Source of the DNA: Apodospora peruviana
Lineage: Eukaryota; Ascomycota; Sordariomycetes; Sordariales; Lasiosphaeriaceae
DNA length: 64,000 nt
Assembly: GCA_033439685.1 (NCBI GenBank)
Contig: JAUEDM010000005.1
Location: 124,001-188,000 of the forward strand
Direction of reading: 5' to 3'
In this document: positions 11,329 through 21,021 of the stretch, one piece after another
How the letters are laid out: the number at the start of each line of letters is the position of its first letter
Position numbering within the stretch: the stretch's first letter is position 1
The notes under the pieces: model-generated
The model's database searches: none
What the model was told of the DNA's origin: nothing
What the model saw: the letters and a program-made list of their open reading frames with translations, nothing else
Translations under genes and position numbers: made by a program

Positions 11329-12191
11329 CTACCCCCTTCCGCCAAACGTAGCACTGATGGTGCCGCTGTTAACTCCTACCTGTTGGCCTTGATTATAACT
11401 TCCAAAAGTGACTGTGGGCCCCTGACATGCTTGGGCATTTGCGGCTGCTGTCTGGATTACCGAGAGCAGGCCTTCAAGCACCTTGCGTGATTCAGCCAGG
11501 GCTTTCTTCTCCATTGCAACCTGCTTAGTCGTAGCAGTCTGGTCGGCATCTGTTTCGCCCTCGTCTGGCTCCGCTAGGGTAAGCGTTTCCAGCTGAGCGC
11601 TGATCTCGGCTGACAGATCGTTTGTCGCTGCGATCGCATCATTAACCGTCGTCTCCTTCGTCGATATCATTGTCTTGATCTCCTCAGCTGTCTGCGTCTG
11701 CTGCAGGGAGATGTGTCTAGAACTCATTAGTTCCTATCCGCCTGGGACTGGACTATAACTTACAAGGTCGCAATGCTCGCTACAGAAGTTAGCGTGATAT
11801 TGCAGTTCTGAAGCTGCTCTGATACGGATTTGATGTGGCCCTGTCTGAAGACGCCCAGGGTTGCGCGGTCTCGCCAGGACAGTGTTCCATCCGTGCTGTG
11901 CCGGGTCCAGCGATCGAGAGAGGTCTTGAACCTTTCGCAGGAAGTTTTGCAGCAAGTTATCGCAGCCTTTGACTGGGCAGTAACAGCATCGCCCAGTAAT
12001 TTCCACTGCGAGTCCGTCACGGCCTGCACCGAGACGAGAGCAAGATCCACTGATTGGAGATCGTTGGTGAGCGCCTTCACGGCATTAGGTGCGTCGGCAA
12101 TGTTCTGAAGGTCCTCTAATAAGACCTGTACGCAGTGCAGAGTTGGTGCAGCGATGCCTACAACGCCGGCTGCGATACTGAATGGATCCAT
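11329..12191 (-). CDS. HELLP: HELLP-type effector: HeLo-like N-terminal domain with C-terminal amyloid (PP/RHIM-like) motif
   Basis: Two exons, 12191-11764 and 11716-11329, joined over a 47-bp intron (GTAAGT donor, CTAAT branch, TAG acceptor) that preserves frame; 271 residues. The start is the ATG at 12191 (MDPFSIAAGVVGIAAPTLHC), the usual beginning of the fungal N-terminal/HeLo-like domain. The hydrophobic first helix in this family makes the membrane-active part. Residues about 1-140 are the domain, and about 145-240 a Glu/Ala/Thr-rich linker with coiled-coil character. The extreme C-terminus (247-267) holds the amyloid motif: FG..N.GQQVG followed by .N.GTI.A.F. In the known system the NLR's matching motif templates this motif into an amyloid fold, and the N-terminal domain then attacks the plasma membrane. 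It is transcribed divergently from its NLR, 179 bp away. The symbol is by family resemblance. Confidence 0.88.
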
Positions 12192-12370
12192 GGCTGTGGT
12201 GATTTGCACGTCAACAGAGGGACGTAGGTGCCTCATATTGGAACTGAGGTTAGGCAGCAATCACGTGTGGCAGAATCGATGCAACCACACAGCCACACGA
12301 GTTGGAGAGCATTCCTGCTTCATCATCAGCATCGAGAATCTACTCTTTAGCAACCGTCTAATGTCAGATA
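12192..12370. promoter_or_regulatory. Bidirectional promoter region between effector and NLR
   Basis: Only 179 bp separate the ATG of the HELLP-like gene (minus) from the ATG of the NLR (plus). Both 5' leaders and promoters must lie here, which suggests co-regulation. I see no clear TATA box or repeated operator-like element. Confidence 0.6.
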
Positions 12371-15300
12371 ATGCAACCCACGTCTTTCGGGCCCAGAAAC
12401 CGGGGGCAGCAGGTAGGGCAGAACTACGGGACGATTAATGCTGAGTTCCACTTCCCGCAAGGTAAAATTTTCTACCGCTCGGACTGCCGGATGTCCCGCT
12501 AACGTTCCCAGACCGACCGGAAACCCCGCCTCACCCATCCGCAGCCATCCCCTTCTTGCGCGACCCCGATTTCGTCGACCGCGGAGACGTTCTCGACCAG
12601 CTTTGTAGACGATGTTCCGAGCCTGCCGCTCGCTTGGCCCTCGTGGGCCTAGGAGGTGTAGGCAAATCGCAGCTTGCCATCGAGTTTGCTCATAGAATCG
12701 CGAAGGGGCAGCCTGACACTTGGGTGTTCTGGGTTCATGCCGGCACGCAGGCGCGCGTCGAAGAAGGCTTCCGAACGATTGCCGACGCCGTCAAGCTGCC
12801 GGGCCGGAACCAGCCCAAAGCCGATATACCACAGCTTGTATATAGCTGGCTTTCGAACGAACGGAACGGTAGATGGGTCGCAGTCCTCGACAGCGTAGAC
12901 GACAGCGATGTATTTTATGGCGTGACCGGACCGACTCCAGAGAGCAAGTCTTTAGCGACGTATCTACCCCAGAGCCGAAACGGAGCCATCCTCGTTACGA
13001 CGCGCAATAAGGACTTGGCTCGCCGGCTGACTGGGAACGATGCGAATATACTCGGCGTCGGACCAATGGTGGAGGCCGATGCTCTCTCGCTTCTTGAGAA
13101 GAAACTGGGGCTACCGGATACGGACAAGGCGACAGAGTTGGTGCAGGTGCTCGAGTACGTTCCACTGGCCATCAGCCAGGCGGCTGGGTACATACGAGCG
13201 AGAGCACCGCGAAGCTCGCCCGAGAAGTATCTGGACGAATTCCGAGCTGGCGAGCGCAAGAGGATTAAGCTTTTAGGGCACGACGGCGGCGACCTCCGGC
13301 GAGACGGCAGCGCATCGAACGCGATCCTGACGACATGGCAGATCTCGTTCGAGGACATCTGCTCCAAGAGGCCTTCTGCTGCGGACCTATTGTCGCTGAT
13401 GAGCTTTTTCGACCGACAGGGCATCTCTGAGTCTCTCTTAAAGGACTCTGACGGTGCCCGAGGCATTGAAAGTGATAATAAACTCAAGGCAGGAGAGTCG
13501 GAGTCCGAAGATGATTGTAACGAGGCGGAGGATATATTCGAAGACGATGTAGCAATGCTACGGGACTACTGTCTTGTATTGATGAACGAAGTAGGGGATG
13601 TATTTGAGATGCACGGTCTTGTACAGCTGTCGACGAGGAAGTGGCTAGAGGCACGGGGGCTGCAAGAGAAGTTTAAGGCGCAGTTCGTTAAACGGATGGC
13701 TATGTCGTTCCCGACAGGGGACTATAGCAACTGGGTGATTTGTCGAAGGCTCTTTGTACATGTGGAGAAAGCGATGGGTTGTCGACCTGCCGATGGTGAG
13801 ATGGAAGAGGCATGGGCAAGGCTTTTGTATAATGGGGGGTGGTATGCGTGGTTACAGGGCTGGTACGAAATAGCGGAGCGAATGGTAGGTAAAGCTCGAA
13901 GGACGCGGGAGAAGAGGCTAGGAAGAGAGGATGAGGCAAGCTTGCAAAGTATATCGTTATATGCATTGGTTATGAATGCTAAGGGTAGGTGGAAGGAGGC
14001 CGAATCGCTGTTTGTGCAGGTGATGGAGACGAGTTCGAGGGTGCTGGGAGAGGAGCATCCCAACACGCTGACCAGCATGGCCAACCTGGCGTCGACGTAC
14101 AGAAACCAGGGCCGGTGGAAGGAGGCCGAGTCGCTGGAGGTCCAGGTGATGGAGACGAGTTCGAGGGTGATAGGAGAGGAGCATCCCGACACGCTGACCA
14201 GCATGGCCAATCTGGCGTCAACGTACAAAAACCAGGGCCGGTGGAAGGAGGCCGAGTCGCTGGAGGTCCAGGTGATGGAGACGAGTTCGAGGGTGCTGGG
14301 AGAGGAGCATCCCGACACGCTGACCAGCATGGCCAACCTGGCGTCAACGTACAGAAACCAGGGCCGGTGGAAGGAGGCCGAGTCGCTGGAGGTCCAGGTG
14401 ATGGAGACGAGAAAGAGGGTGTTGGGAGAGGAGCATCCCAACACGCTGACCAGCATGGCCAACCTGGCGTCGACGTACAGCAACCAGGGCCGGTGGAAGG
14501 AGGCCGAGTCGCTGGAGGTCCAGGTGATGGAGACGAGAAAGAGGGTGCTGGGAGAGGAGCATCCCGACACGCTGACCAGCATGACCAATCTGGCGTTAAC
14601 GTACAGCAACCAGGGTCGGTGGAAGGAGGCCGAATCGCTGGAGGTGCAGGTAATGGAGACGAGTTCGAGGGTCCTGGGAGAGGAGCATCCCAACATGCTG
14701 ACCGGCATGGCCAACCTGGCGTCGACGTACAGCAGCCAGGGCCGGTGGAAGGAGGCCGAGTCGCTGTTGGTCCAGGTGATGGAGACGAGAAAGAGGGTGC
14801 TGGGAGAGGAGCATCCCAACATGCTGACCAGCATGGCCAACCTGGCGTCAACGTACAGAAGCCAGGGCCGGTGGAAGGAGGCCGAGTCGCTGTTAGTACA
14901 GGTGATGGAGACGAGTTCGAGGGTGTTGGGAGAGGAGCATCCCAACACGCTGACCAGCATGGCCAACCTGGCGTCAACGTACAGAAACCAGGGCCGGTGG
15001 AAGGAGGCCGAGTCGCTGGAGGTCAAGGTGATGGAGACGAGAAAGAGGGTGCTGGGAGAGGAGCATCCCGACACGCTGACCAGCATGGCCAACCTGGCGT
15101 CAACGTACAGAAACCAGGGCCGGTGGAAGGAGGCCGAGTCGCTGTTGGTCCAGGTGATGGAAACGAGAAAGAGGGTGCTGGGAGAGGAGCATCCCAACAT
15201 GCTGACCGGCATGGCCAACCTGGCATCGACGTACAGCAACCAGGGCCGGTGGAAGGAGGCTGAGGATTTACAGGCAAAGGAACTTGAGATTTGCTCAAGG

Positions 15301-16122
15301 GTGCTGGGAGAGCAGCATCCCGACACGCTGACCAGCATGGCCAACCTGGCGTCAACGTACAGAAACCAGGGCCGGTGGAAGGAGGCCGAGTTGCTGGAAG
15401 TGCAGGTGATGGAGACGAGAAAGAGGGTGTTGGGAGAGGAGCATCCCAACATGCTGACCAGCATGGCCAACCTGGCGTCGACATACAGAAACCAGGGCCG
15501 GTGGAAGGAGGCCGAGTCGCTGGAGGTCCAGGTGCTGGAGACGAGTTCGAGGGCGCTGGGAGAGGAGCATCCCAACATGCTGACCGGCATGGCCAACCTG
15601 GCATCGACGTACAGCAACCAGGGCCGGTGGAAGGAGGCTGAGGATTTACAGGCAAAAGAACTTGAGATTTGCTCAAGGGTGCTGGGAGAGCAGCATCCCG
15701 ACACGCTGACCAGCATGGCCAACCTGGCGTCAACGTACAGAAACCAGGGTCGGTGGAAGGAGGCCGAGTCGCTGTTAGTGCACGTGATGGAGACGAGTTC
15801 GAGGGTGTTGGGAGAGGAGCATCCCAACATGCTGACCAGCATGGCCAACCTGGCATCGACATACAGAAACCAGGGCCGGTGGAAGGAGGCCGAGTTGTTA
15901 GAGGTCCAGGTGCTGGAGACGAGTTCGAGGGTGCTGGGAGAGGAGCACCCCAACACGCTGACTAGCATGAACAATCTTGCTTTAACTTGGAAAGATCAGG
16001 GTCGGCAGGTAGAGGCATTAGACCTGATGAAGGACTGTGTTCAGATTCGGCAGCGAGTCCTTGGCCCGGAGCACCCATATACGGTGTCATCATTGGCTGC
16101 TGTAGAGCAATGGAGTATCTAA
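12371..16122 (+). CDS. PNT1: NLR: amyloid motif, NB-ARC and TPR repeats (PNT1-like)
   Basis: Exon 1 is 12371-12461, exon 2 is 12512-16122; the 50-bp intron has a GTAAAA donor, GCTAACG branch and CCCAG acceptor and keeps frame. The product is 1233 residues. Residues 6-26 are the amyloid motif (FG..N.GQQVG, then .N.GTI.A.F), matching 14 of 21 positions of the effector's C-terminus. The NB-ARC follows: Walker A GLGGVGKSQ at about 76, Walker B-like WVAVLDSVDD, GAILVTTRNKDLARRL, a GLPL-like EYVPLAISQAAGY, and an MHD-like EMHGLVQLSTRKWL near 397. Residues 522-1193 are 16 near-identical 42-residue TPR units (GRWKEAE.L...VMET..RVLGEEHP), closed by a divergent 17th. In this NLR class, ligand binding to the repeats drives oligomerisation and the N-terminal motif seeds the effector. 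The symbol is by architecture. Confidence 0.92.
13984..15999 (+). repeat. 16 tandem 126-bp repeats encoding 42-residue TPR units
   Basis: Sixteen in-frame 126-bp units, nearly identical in DNA. Differences cluster at unit positions 10-11, 17-18, 27-28, 31 and 40-41 (E/L/F/Q; SS/RK/CS; N/D with T/M; S/G; R/K/S with N/S). Units 11 and 14 encode identical proteins and stand apart from the rest (EDLQAKELEICSRVLGEQ). Because the period is a multiple of three, long open frames also appear on the opposite strand and in another forward frame; these are artefacts. Confidence 0.97.
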
Positions 16123-16423
16123 TAACTCTATATGCTCTATCTGCATAATATATATTTAACTGGTTTTCATATGAAATCTGTTTAACTGTTATAATTGCGG
16201 CTTGTGTTCTTAGTCAGCCAAGCATCCCAGGGTCCGCTGAGTGCTGGTACAAGGTAGTGGCATGGCGCACTGTATGACTCACAGTAGACCGCAAAACCGC
16301 CGTTTTTGAATCTTTAAACATTGACATTTTGAACACTCATTTCGGTCTCTACTGTACGTAGCGCTCACAGTAACTGAAGCCCACCTCCTATCCAGTAACA
16401 AGAGCCCCAATCGCCAGTACCAC

Positions 16424-16891
16424 CTAAAAACCCCATATTAACCCGGAACTCAGCTGCAACTTAGTTAATCTAGAGAGGTCAAGCTCTTGCCTTCGTATCT
16501 CCCATTGTTGTTGGCTGTTGCTACAGATGCAAACAACTTGCGTCCTCAGATTTAGCCGGCTCTGTTTGGTGCGGAACTCTTGTCCTTGCTGACGGTGTGG
16601 AATCTTGCGCTTTCTACTCTCCATTTTGCAGAGCTGCTCCTTGAGGGCGTGGATCTTGCTCTGCAACTGTACAACGGTGACTTCGAGTAATGCGGACTGA
16701 TTTTTCAACCAGCACACCGGCGAAACAAATTGGAGCTTTATCATAATGGCGGCTGTGAACACTGACGCCGCCACATCGTGAAGTGGCAGGCTTGGGGAGA
16801 GCCAGGAGGTCGCCCGTGACCTAGCAACGCTGAAAGGGCGGAGGGATGCGCTAGGGTCTGCAGCAGGCTCCTTAGTCTCCATTTCCCTCAA
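16424..16891 (-). pseudogene. Possible relic of a transposase C-terminal coiled coil
   Basis: This 155-codon frame contains a leucine-heptad stretch (ALLEVTVVQLQSKIHALKEQL) followed by SRKRKIPHRQ. That resembles the coiled coil and basic RKRK patch at the C-terminus of fungal pogo/Fot1 transposases. The remainder, including a Ser/Ala-rich N-terminal part, shows no transposase domain. It may equally be a chance frame. Confidence 0.3.
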
Positions 16892-16954
16892 GCTATCCGA
16901 CTGGGTGCTCGTTGGGGTTAAAGCAGTACAGTCATGTTTGAATCACACCACGTA

Positions 16955-16993
16955 GTGTTGGGAAACGGTGTTGGGAAACGGTGTTGGGAAACG
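16955..16993. repeat. Three tandem copies of GTGTTGGGAAACG
   Basis: A 13-bp unit repeated three times, followed by a partial match. Confidence 0.85.
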
Positions 16994-17399
16994 GAACTGT
17001 CAGAAACTCCGTAAGGCAAGACGTTTACTGTTATTAACACGTCACCCTCGTTTTGCTGAGTCAGTAACTGATCCCAAAACAGAAAGTGGACTGTTAGGTC
17101 CAAAAACACGTTCTTGCCCTTCTCAATAATAACGACAGTTTCTAGCCCTGGCTGGCGAAGTAATATACGTCGACGACGACGGGCCACTGGCTCAACAAGC
17201 CGCCGAAACCACCAAACGATGCTTTGGAGACGACGGACCGCCGAAAAGTTCGACCGTATCCAGCCTAACAAGCTGTTACGGTTATGGTAATGACGACGCT
17301 GCGTGCACCCCACGATTACCATCGTTCAGCCCCGGCCCGGCCAGGTCGAAGAAACGACGATCAAGGGCACCACCCAGTGGCCAGCGTAGACGCCGCCGA

Positions 17400-17813
17400 G
17401 TGGTAGACGGCGAGGACGACGGTCATATGGGGCAGATGCCCGGCGAGGATCAGGGCAGCAAGGCATACCTGTGCCCGTTGTCGATCCATGAGGGCTCCTT
17501 TTGCAACAAGTCTATCAAGCGTCTCGATAGTCTTATACGTCATCTAGTCGATGTGCACAAGATGACGAAGCCGGATGCCAGCAAGCTAGTGCACGAGCCC
17601 GTCGAGAATCAGGGCGGCATGGCATACCTGTGCCCGATCCCGATCCATCAGGACTTCTTTTGCACCAGGGGTATCAGGCACATCGCTAATCTCGTCCGTC
17701 ATCTCGTCGTTACTCACATGATGACGAGGTCGGATGCCAACAAGCTAGTGGGTGGGCTCGAAACGGCTTTTGTCGAGAAGTTTTGTGCAGCGGCTCGAAA
17801 GAAGGGGCCTTGA
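17400..17813 (+). CDS. Small protein with two tandem C2H2-like zinc-finger units
   Basis: 137 codons. Two homologous units of about 60 residues each read YLCPLSIHEGSFCNKSI...LIRHLVDVH and YLCPIPIHQDFFCTRGI...LVRHLVVTH. Each has two Cys and two His in a C-x9-C-x12-H-x5-H-like spacing, followed by a conserved MT+.DA.KLV tail. The spacing is longer between the Cys than in a classical C2H2 finger, so metal binding is an inference. Function unknown. Its place just downstream of the NLR may be coincidental. It could be an exon of a longer gene, as the upstream DNA is open in places. Confidence 0.5.
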   Translation: MVDGEDDGHMGQMPGEDQGSKAYLCPLSIHEGSFCNKSIKRLDSLIRHLVDVHKMTKPDASKLVHEPVENQGGMAYLCPIPIHQDFFCTRGIRHIANLVRHLVVTHMMTRSDANKLVGGLETAFVEKFCAAARKKGP

Positions 17814-18103
17814 GGCTTGAGGTCGCTGATTTGTGCCGACTTGTCTGGTACAACATTGTTTATGTCTCTGTAAAAGGTATTGATGGCGGAGGCGATGGTT
17901 TGCACGCAGAGCTTGCACGACCACAGACGCAAGTGCCAAGTTTGATGATACTACTTTGTATCTAATAATATACCCTTCTAGATTTCCACAGCTCGCTTGT
18001 TGTTGTGTCATAGTCATGGTACCATCATAACCTCTTCGTCGTTGACAAATATTTGCTTGGATTCCTACCTAAGGTACCTACCTAGCTGGTCAATAGAAAC
18101 TCC

Positions 18104-19351
18104 TTACTCCGAGTCAATTATGTATTCATTATGAATATTCGGTTCTTCCCGGAGGACCCCAGTCCCTCTCTCACCTTCGAGTCCTCCGACATTCAACTTC
18201 ATCACCTCCCCCTCGTCACACGCAACAGCTCCGACAAAATCCCAAAGAAACCTCCATCTCGCCTTCTTCACCCAACCTTGCTTAACAAACCCATGAGCGG
18301 TGGCAGGAAAAAACTCCACAACATTCAACAAGGACTCATCATGAGCAGCAACAACGAGAATATTCTCCTGCGCGTCAAACTCCTGCAGCTTCCCTATCGT
18401 GCGGACCGCCTCGTCTGCATCGTAATGCCACCTCGCCGCACCTTGTCCATTGCCAGAAGAACAACATAAAGTTGACCCAGCAGCCGCATAGAACGGCCCC
18501 ATCTGAGGCTTGCCGGGCAGCAAAGCCTCAAAAGGAGCAGCTTCCCGAGGCAGCGGCATCAAGGAACTCGGTCGGATCTCGCCGGCGTGGTGGAACGCGT
18601 CGCCTGCCATCAGGATGAACGAATCTTCATCACCGTCTGAGCCACCTGCGGTAACCCGAGCGAGACCGCAAATATGTCCAATGGCATGCCCAGGCGTGTC
18701 GAGGAGGTAGAATGACCCGTCGCCAAAGTAATCGATCGCGGGAACCTGGCCGATTTGCGACGCCTTCCATTTCCTGCTCTGGTTAAAATCGAGCTCGACG
18801 AGTTCCCGACCAGAATAATCGCTCTCTAGAAGGAATGAGTTTTGCGATGCTGGGTACCCTGGTAACAGGTGTTTGGTGAAATCTGGACCGACGACCAACG
18901 CCGTGTTCGGACCAAAGGTGCTCATGTCTCCGGCATGGTCGAAGTGGTGGTGGCTCCATATGATGGCTTCGATCGTGCTAATGTCGAAGGATGTCTCTTT
19001 GAGGATCTCATGCACACTCTTTTTCACGTCAAGCACCCATCCTTCTGGCTTTATATGCGAGAGCAGAGCAGGACTGAGATTCCACCAGTCCTTGCGGATG
19101 CCGAGGTCGAATAGGAGATTACGGGTTCCATCCTTGTTGCTTTGGTGTTGTATGAGGAAGGAGAATGCTGGGGCAGCTAGCCAGTCATGTCCTCGGATGG
19201 GAGGGCCGAAGAAATCGGCTGTTTTGGCTCCGCGGATGGTGCTTGTTGTGTTGATTATGGAGACTTGTACTGTATTGTTGGATGGAGGGATGTGTAGATC
19301 GGGTATAGCTTGGCGGTTGTTGGTGGTCATGTTGGATTCTGAAGGTGGCAT
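18104..19351 (-). CDS. Metallo-beta-lactamase-fold hydrolase
   Basis: 415 residues; a second possible start is Met8 (MTTNN). The core metal motif SHHHFDHAGD (HxHxDH) is near residue 135. Further ligands follow: DTPGHAIGH near 219, GDAFHH near 249, and a late His in VVAAHDESLL. The layout resembles the lactonase/AttM-like branch rather than glyoxalase II. Substrate unknown. The domain starts with TADFFGPPIRGHDWL and LLFDLGIRKDW, typical of fungal members annotated as lactonase-like. No signal peptide is visible, so cytosolic action is likely. It is intact and intronless. Confidence 0.85.
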   Translation of the reverse strand: MPPSESNMTTNNRQAIPDLHIPPSNNTVQVSIINTTSTIRGAKTADFFGPPIRGHDWLAAPAFSFLIQHQSNKDGTRNLLFDLGIRKDWWNLSPALLSHIKPEGWVLDVKKSVHEILKETSFDISTIEAIIWSHHHFDHAGDMSTFGPNTALVVGPDFTKHLLPGYPASQNSFLLESDYSGRELVELDFNQSRKWKASQIGQVPAIDYFGDGSFYLLDTPGHAIGHICGLARVTAGGSDGDEDSFILMAGDAFHHAGEIRPSSLMPLPREAAPFEALLPGKPQMGPFYAAAGSTLCCSSGNGQGAARWHYDADEAVRTIGKLQEFDAQENILVVAAHDESLLNVVEFFPATAHGFVKQGWVKKARWRFLWDFVGAVACDEGEVMKLNVGGLEGERGTGVLREEPNIHNEYIIDSE

Positions 19352-20010
19352 ATTGTGCTGTTATTCTCTATTCCGATGTTCTTCACAGTATCCATGGTCG
19401 TGCTGCCAGATTCCTCACATTGAATCGTTGCATGGCGTCACGGGATGTTTGGTCATTATGATCATCATGTTATCATTGGACCTGGTATTTCATACAGTTG
19501 TCATCATGTCTGTGGTGCACGGATATCGTTGTTGACATAAAACTTGTCGTTTAAGTAGGGATAACCTTGTTTGCAAGGGCCGGAGCCGCCTCAAGGGGCT
19601 TCGGCGCCGCTATTCTAAGTAAACAACAGCCTGGTCGTACAAGACGAAATCTTGGCACTTCTGCCACGTGTAAATATCTGATCTTACGGACTCTGCTAGA
19701 AAGTATCTGGTCGTGCTGGATGTGGCTAATGAGGTAGATCTGTGGTATGTTGGCTACTGGTATCGCTGTGGGCGGACATCCACATGGGTGACGTTGTGCT
19801 CGTTTGTCAATAATGGTGACGTCATACAAACCTGCATCCAACCCTCCAAAAAGCACTATGCTCGTTTGTGCGCCTGCGAACCATCGAATCTGTACCTCTT
19901 TTAAGATTTTCTATATAGTCTATCACCAAACACATAGTCTATCACCAAACACAATCCCATACCCACGACTAGCCAGCCAATTCACTCAAAGTTCCTCAAG
20001 TCTTGTCAAA
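19352..20010. other. Intergenic region between divergent genes
   Basis: Separates the lactamase-fold gene (minus) from the DJ-1 family gene (plus) and should hold both promoters. CA-rich, TCACCAAACACA-type sequence repeated twice just upstream of 19960 looks like a 5' leader. Confidence 0.4.
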
Positions 20011-20769
20011 ATGGCATCCAAAAAGGTCCTCATCATCATGTCCGACGCGGCCTCCTTCCCGCTATACAACGTAGGCGCCGAAGGCAAAACAATCCAGCAA
20101 CCATCCGGCTACTTCCTCATGGAACTCGCCAAACCGCTCTCCCGCCTCCTGGAGGACGGATACGAAGTGACCTTTGCCTCGCCCGAAGGCAAAGAACCCA
20201 CGCCCGATCCGCTCTCACTGTCCCTCGCCGCCTTCGCCGGCAACTTTTACGAGCGGCAGCGCGAGCTGGACCTCATCGAGAGAATGAAGCGCGAGAACGG
20301 ATTCTCGCACCCTCGCAAATTCTCCGAGATCAGCGACGCCGAGCTTGCGACATACGCAGGCGTCTTTATTCCCGGCGGCCATGCACCTCTCTCGGATCTC
20401 GGCGATAACCCTGAGCTCGGTCGCATCCTGAACCATTTTCATGCCTCCCAGAAACCGACCGCGGCGCTGTGCCACGGCCCGTACGCGTTTCTGTCGACAA
20501 AGTATGCTGGAGACAAAGAGTTCGCGTACAAGGGGTATAAGCTTACAAGCTGGTCCGATGCGGAGGAGAAGTTTATGGAGACGGCTGTGTTTAGGGGTGA
20601 GGTGACCAAGGTCGCGTCAGCTTTGACCGAGGCCGGCGCGGAGATGGTTGAGGGTATTGCCACGGCGCTGGGGAAGATTACCGAGGATAGAGAGGTTGTG
20701 ACGGCGGATAATCCTATGGGGGCGGATTCGCTAGGGAGAAGGTTCATTGAGAAGATGAAGGGGCAGTAG
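20011..20769 (+). CDS. DJ-1/PfpI family protein (Hsp31/glyoxalase III-like)
   Basis: 252 residues from the ATG at 20011 (MASKKVLIIMSDAASFPL); an upstream in-frame ATG at 19804 would add an unconserved extension. The nucleophile elbow is ALCHGPYAF with the catalytic Cys, preceded by FIPGGHAPLSDL. The late NPMGADSLGRRFIEKM block is typical of fungal DJ-1 homologues related to Hsp31. Such proteins act on methylglyoxal or as chaperones under stress; which applies here is not visible. The 3' end and downstream DNA are present as a diverged second copy from 21449. Confidence 0.9.
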   Translation: MASKKVLIIMSDAASFPLYNVGAEGKTIQQPSGYFLMELAKPLSRLLEDGYEVTFASPEGKEPTPDPLSLSLAAFAGNFYERQRELDLIERMKRENGFSHPRKFSEISDAELATYAGVFIPGGHAPLSDLGDNPELGRILNHFHASQKPTAALCHGPYAFLSTKYAGDKEFAYKGYKLTSWSDAEEKFMETAVFRGEVTKVASALTEAGAEMVEGIATALGKITEDREVVTADNPMGADSLGRRFIEKMKGQ

Positions 20770-21002
20770 GGCGCCCTAGGTTTGGTTGGTTTCAAGTTGC
20801 GGGCCCCTGAGTGCTTGTTTACGATGTTTGTCTGAAAGATGGCGGGAAAATGCATGTTTCTTTTTAATTATACCTTACCCTCAACTACCTCGTCTTCCAT
20901 CCCTTCGACAGACCCAGGGTGCGTTCAAGTTTCCCACCTAGGTAGTTTGTTCGGTACCTCATCTATCATTCGCGCGGGTCATGTTTCCCAGCTTTAGGCG
21001 GC

Positions 21003-21021
21003 TTTTTTTTTTTTTTTTTTT
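21003..21021. repeat. Poly-T tract
   Basis: Run of about 19 T in the spacer after the DJ-1 gene. Confidence 0.9.

Larger units (their letters stand above)
16123..17399. other. Gene-poor stretch with a transposase C-terminus relic and a short tandem repeat
   Basis: Apart from the relic at 16424-16891 and the 13-bp repeat at 16955-16993, I see nothing assignable. The minus frame 16918-17322 is Arg-rich without a motif. Confidence 0.4.

Noticed and set aside
13722..15974. 750-codon open frame on the minus strand through the TPR array, and a 424-codon alternative plus frame
   Set aside because: Mirror images of the in-frame 126-bp repeat; the translations are repetitive, with no start context or domain.
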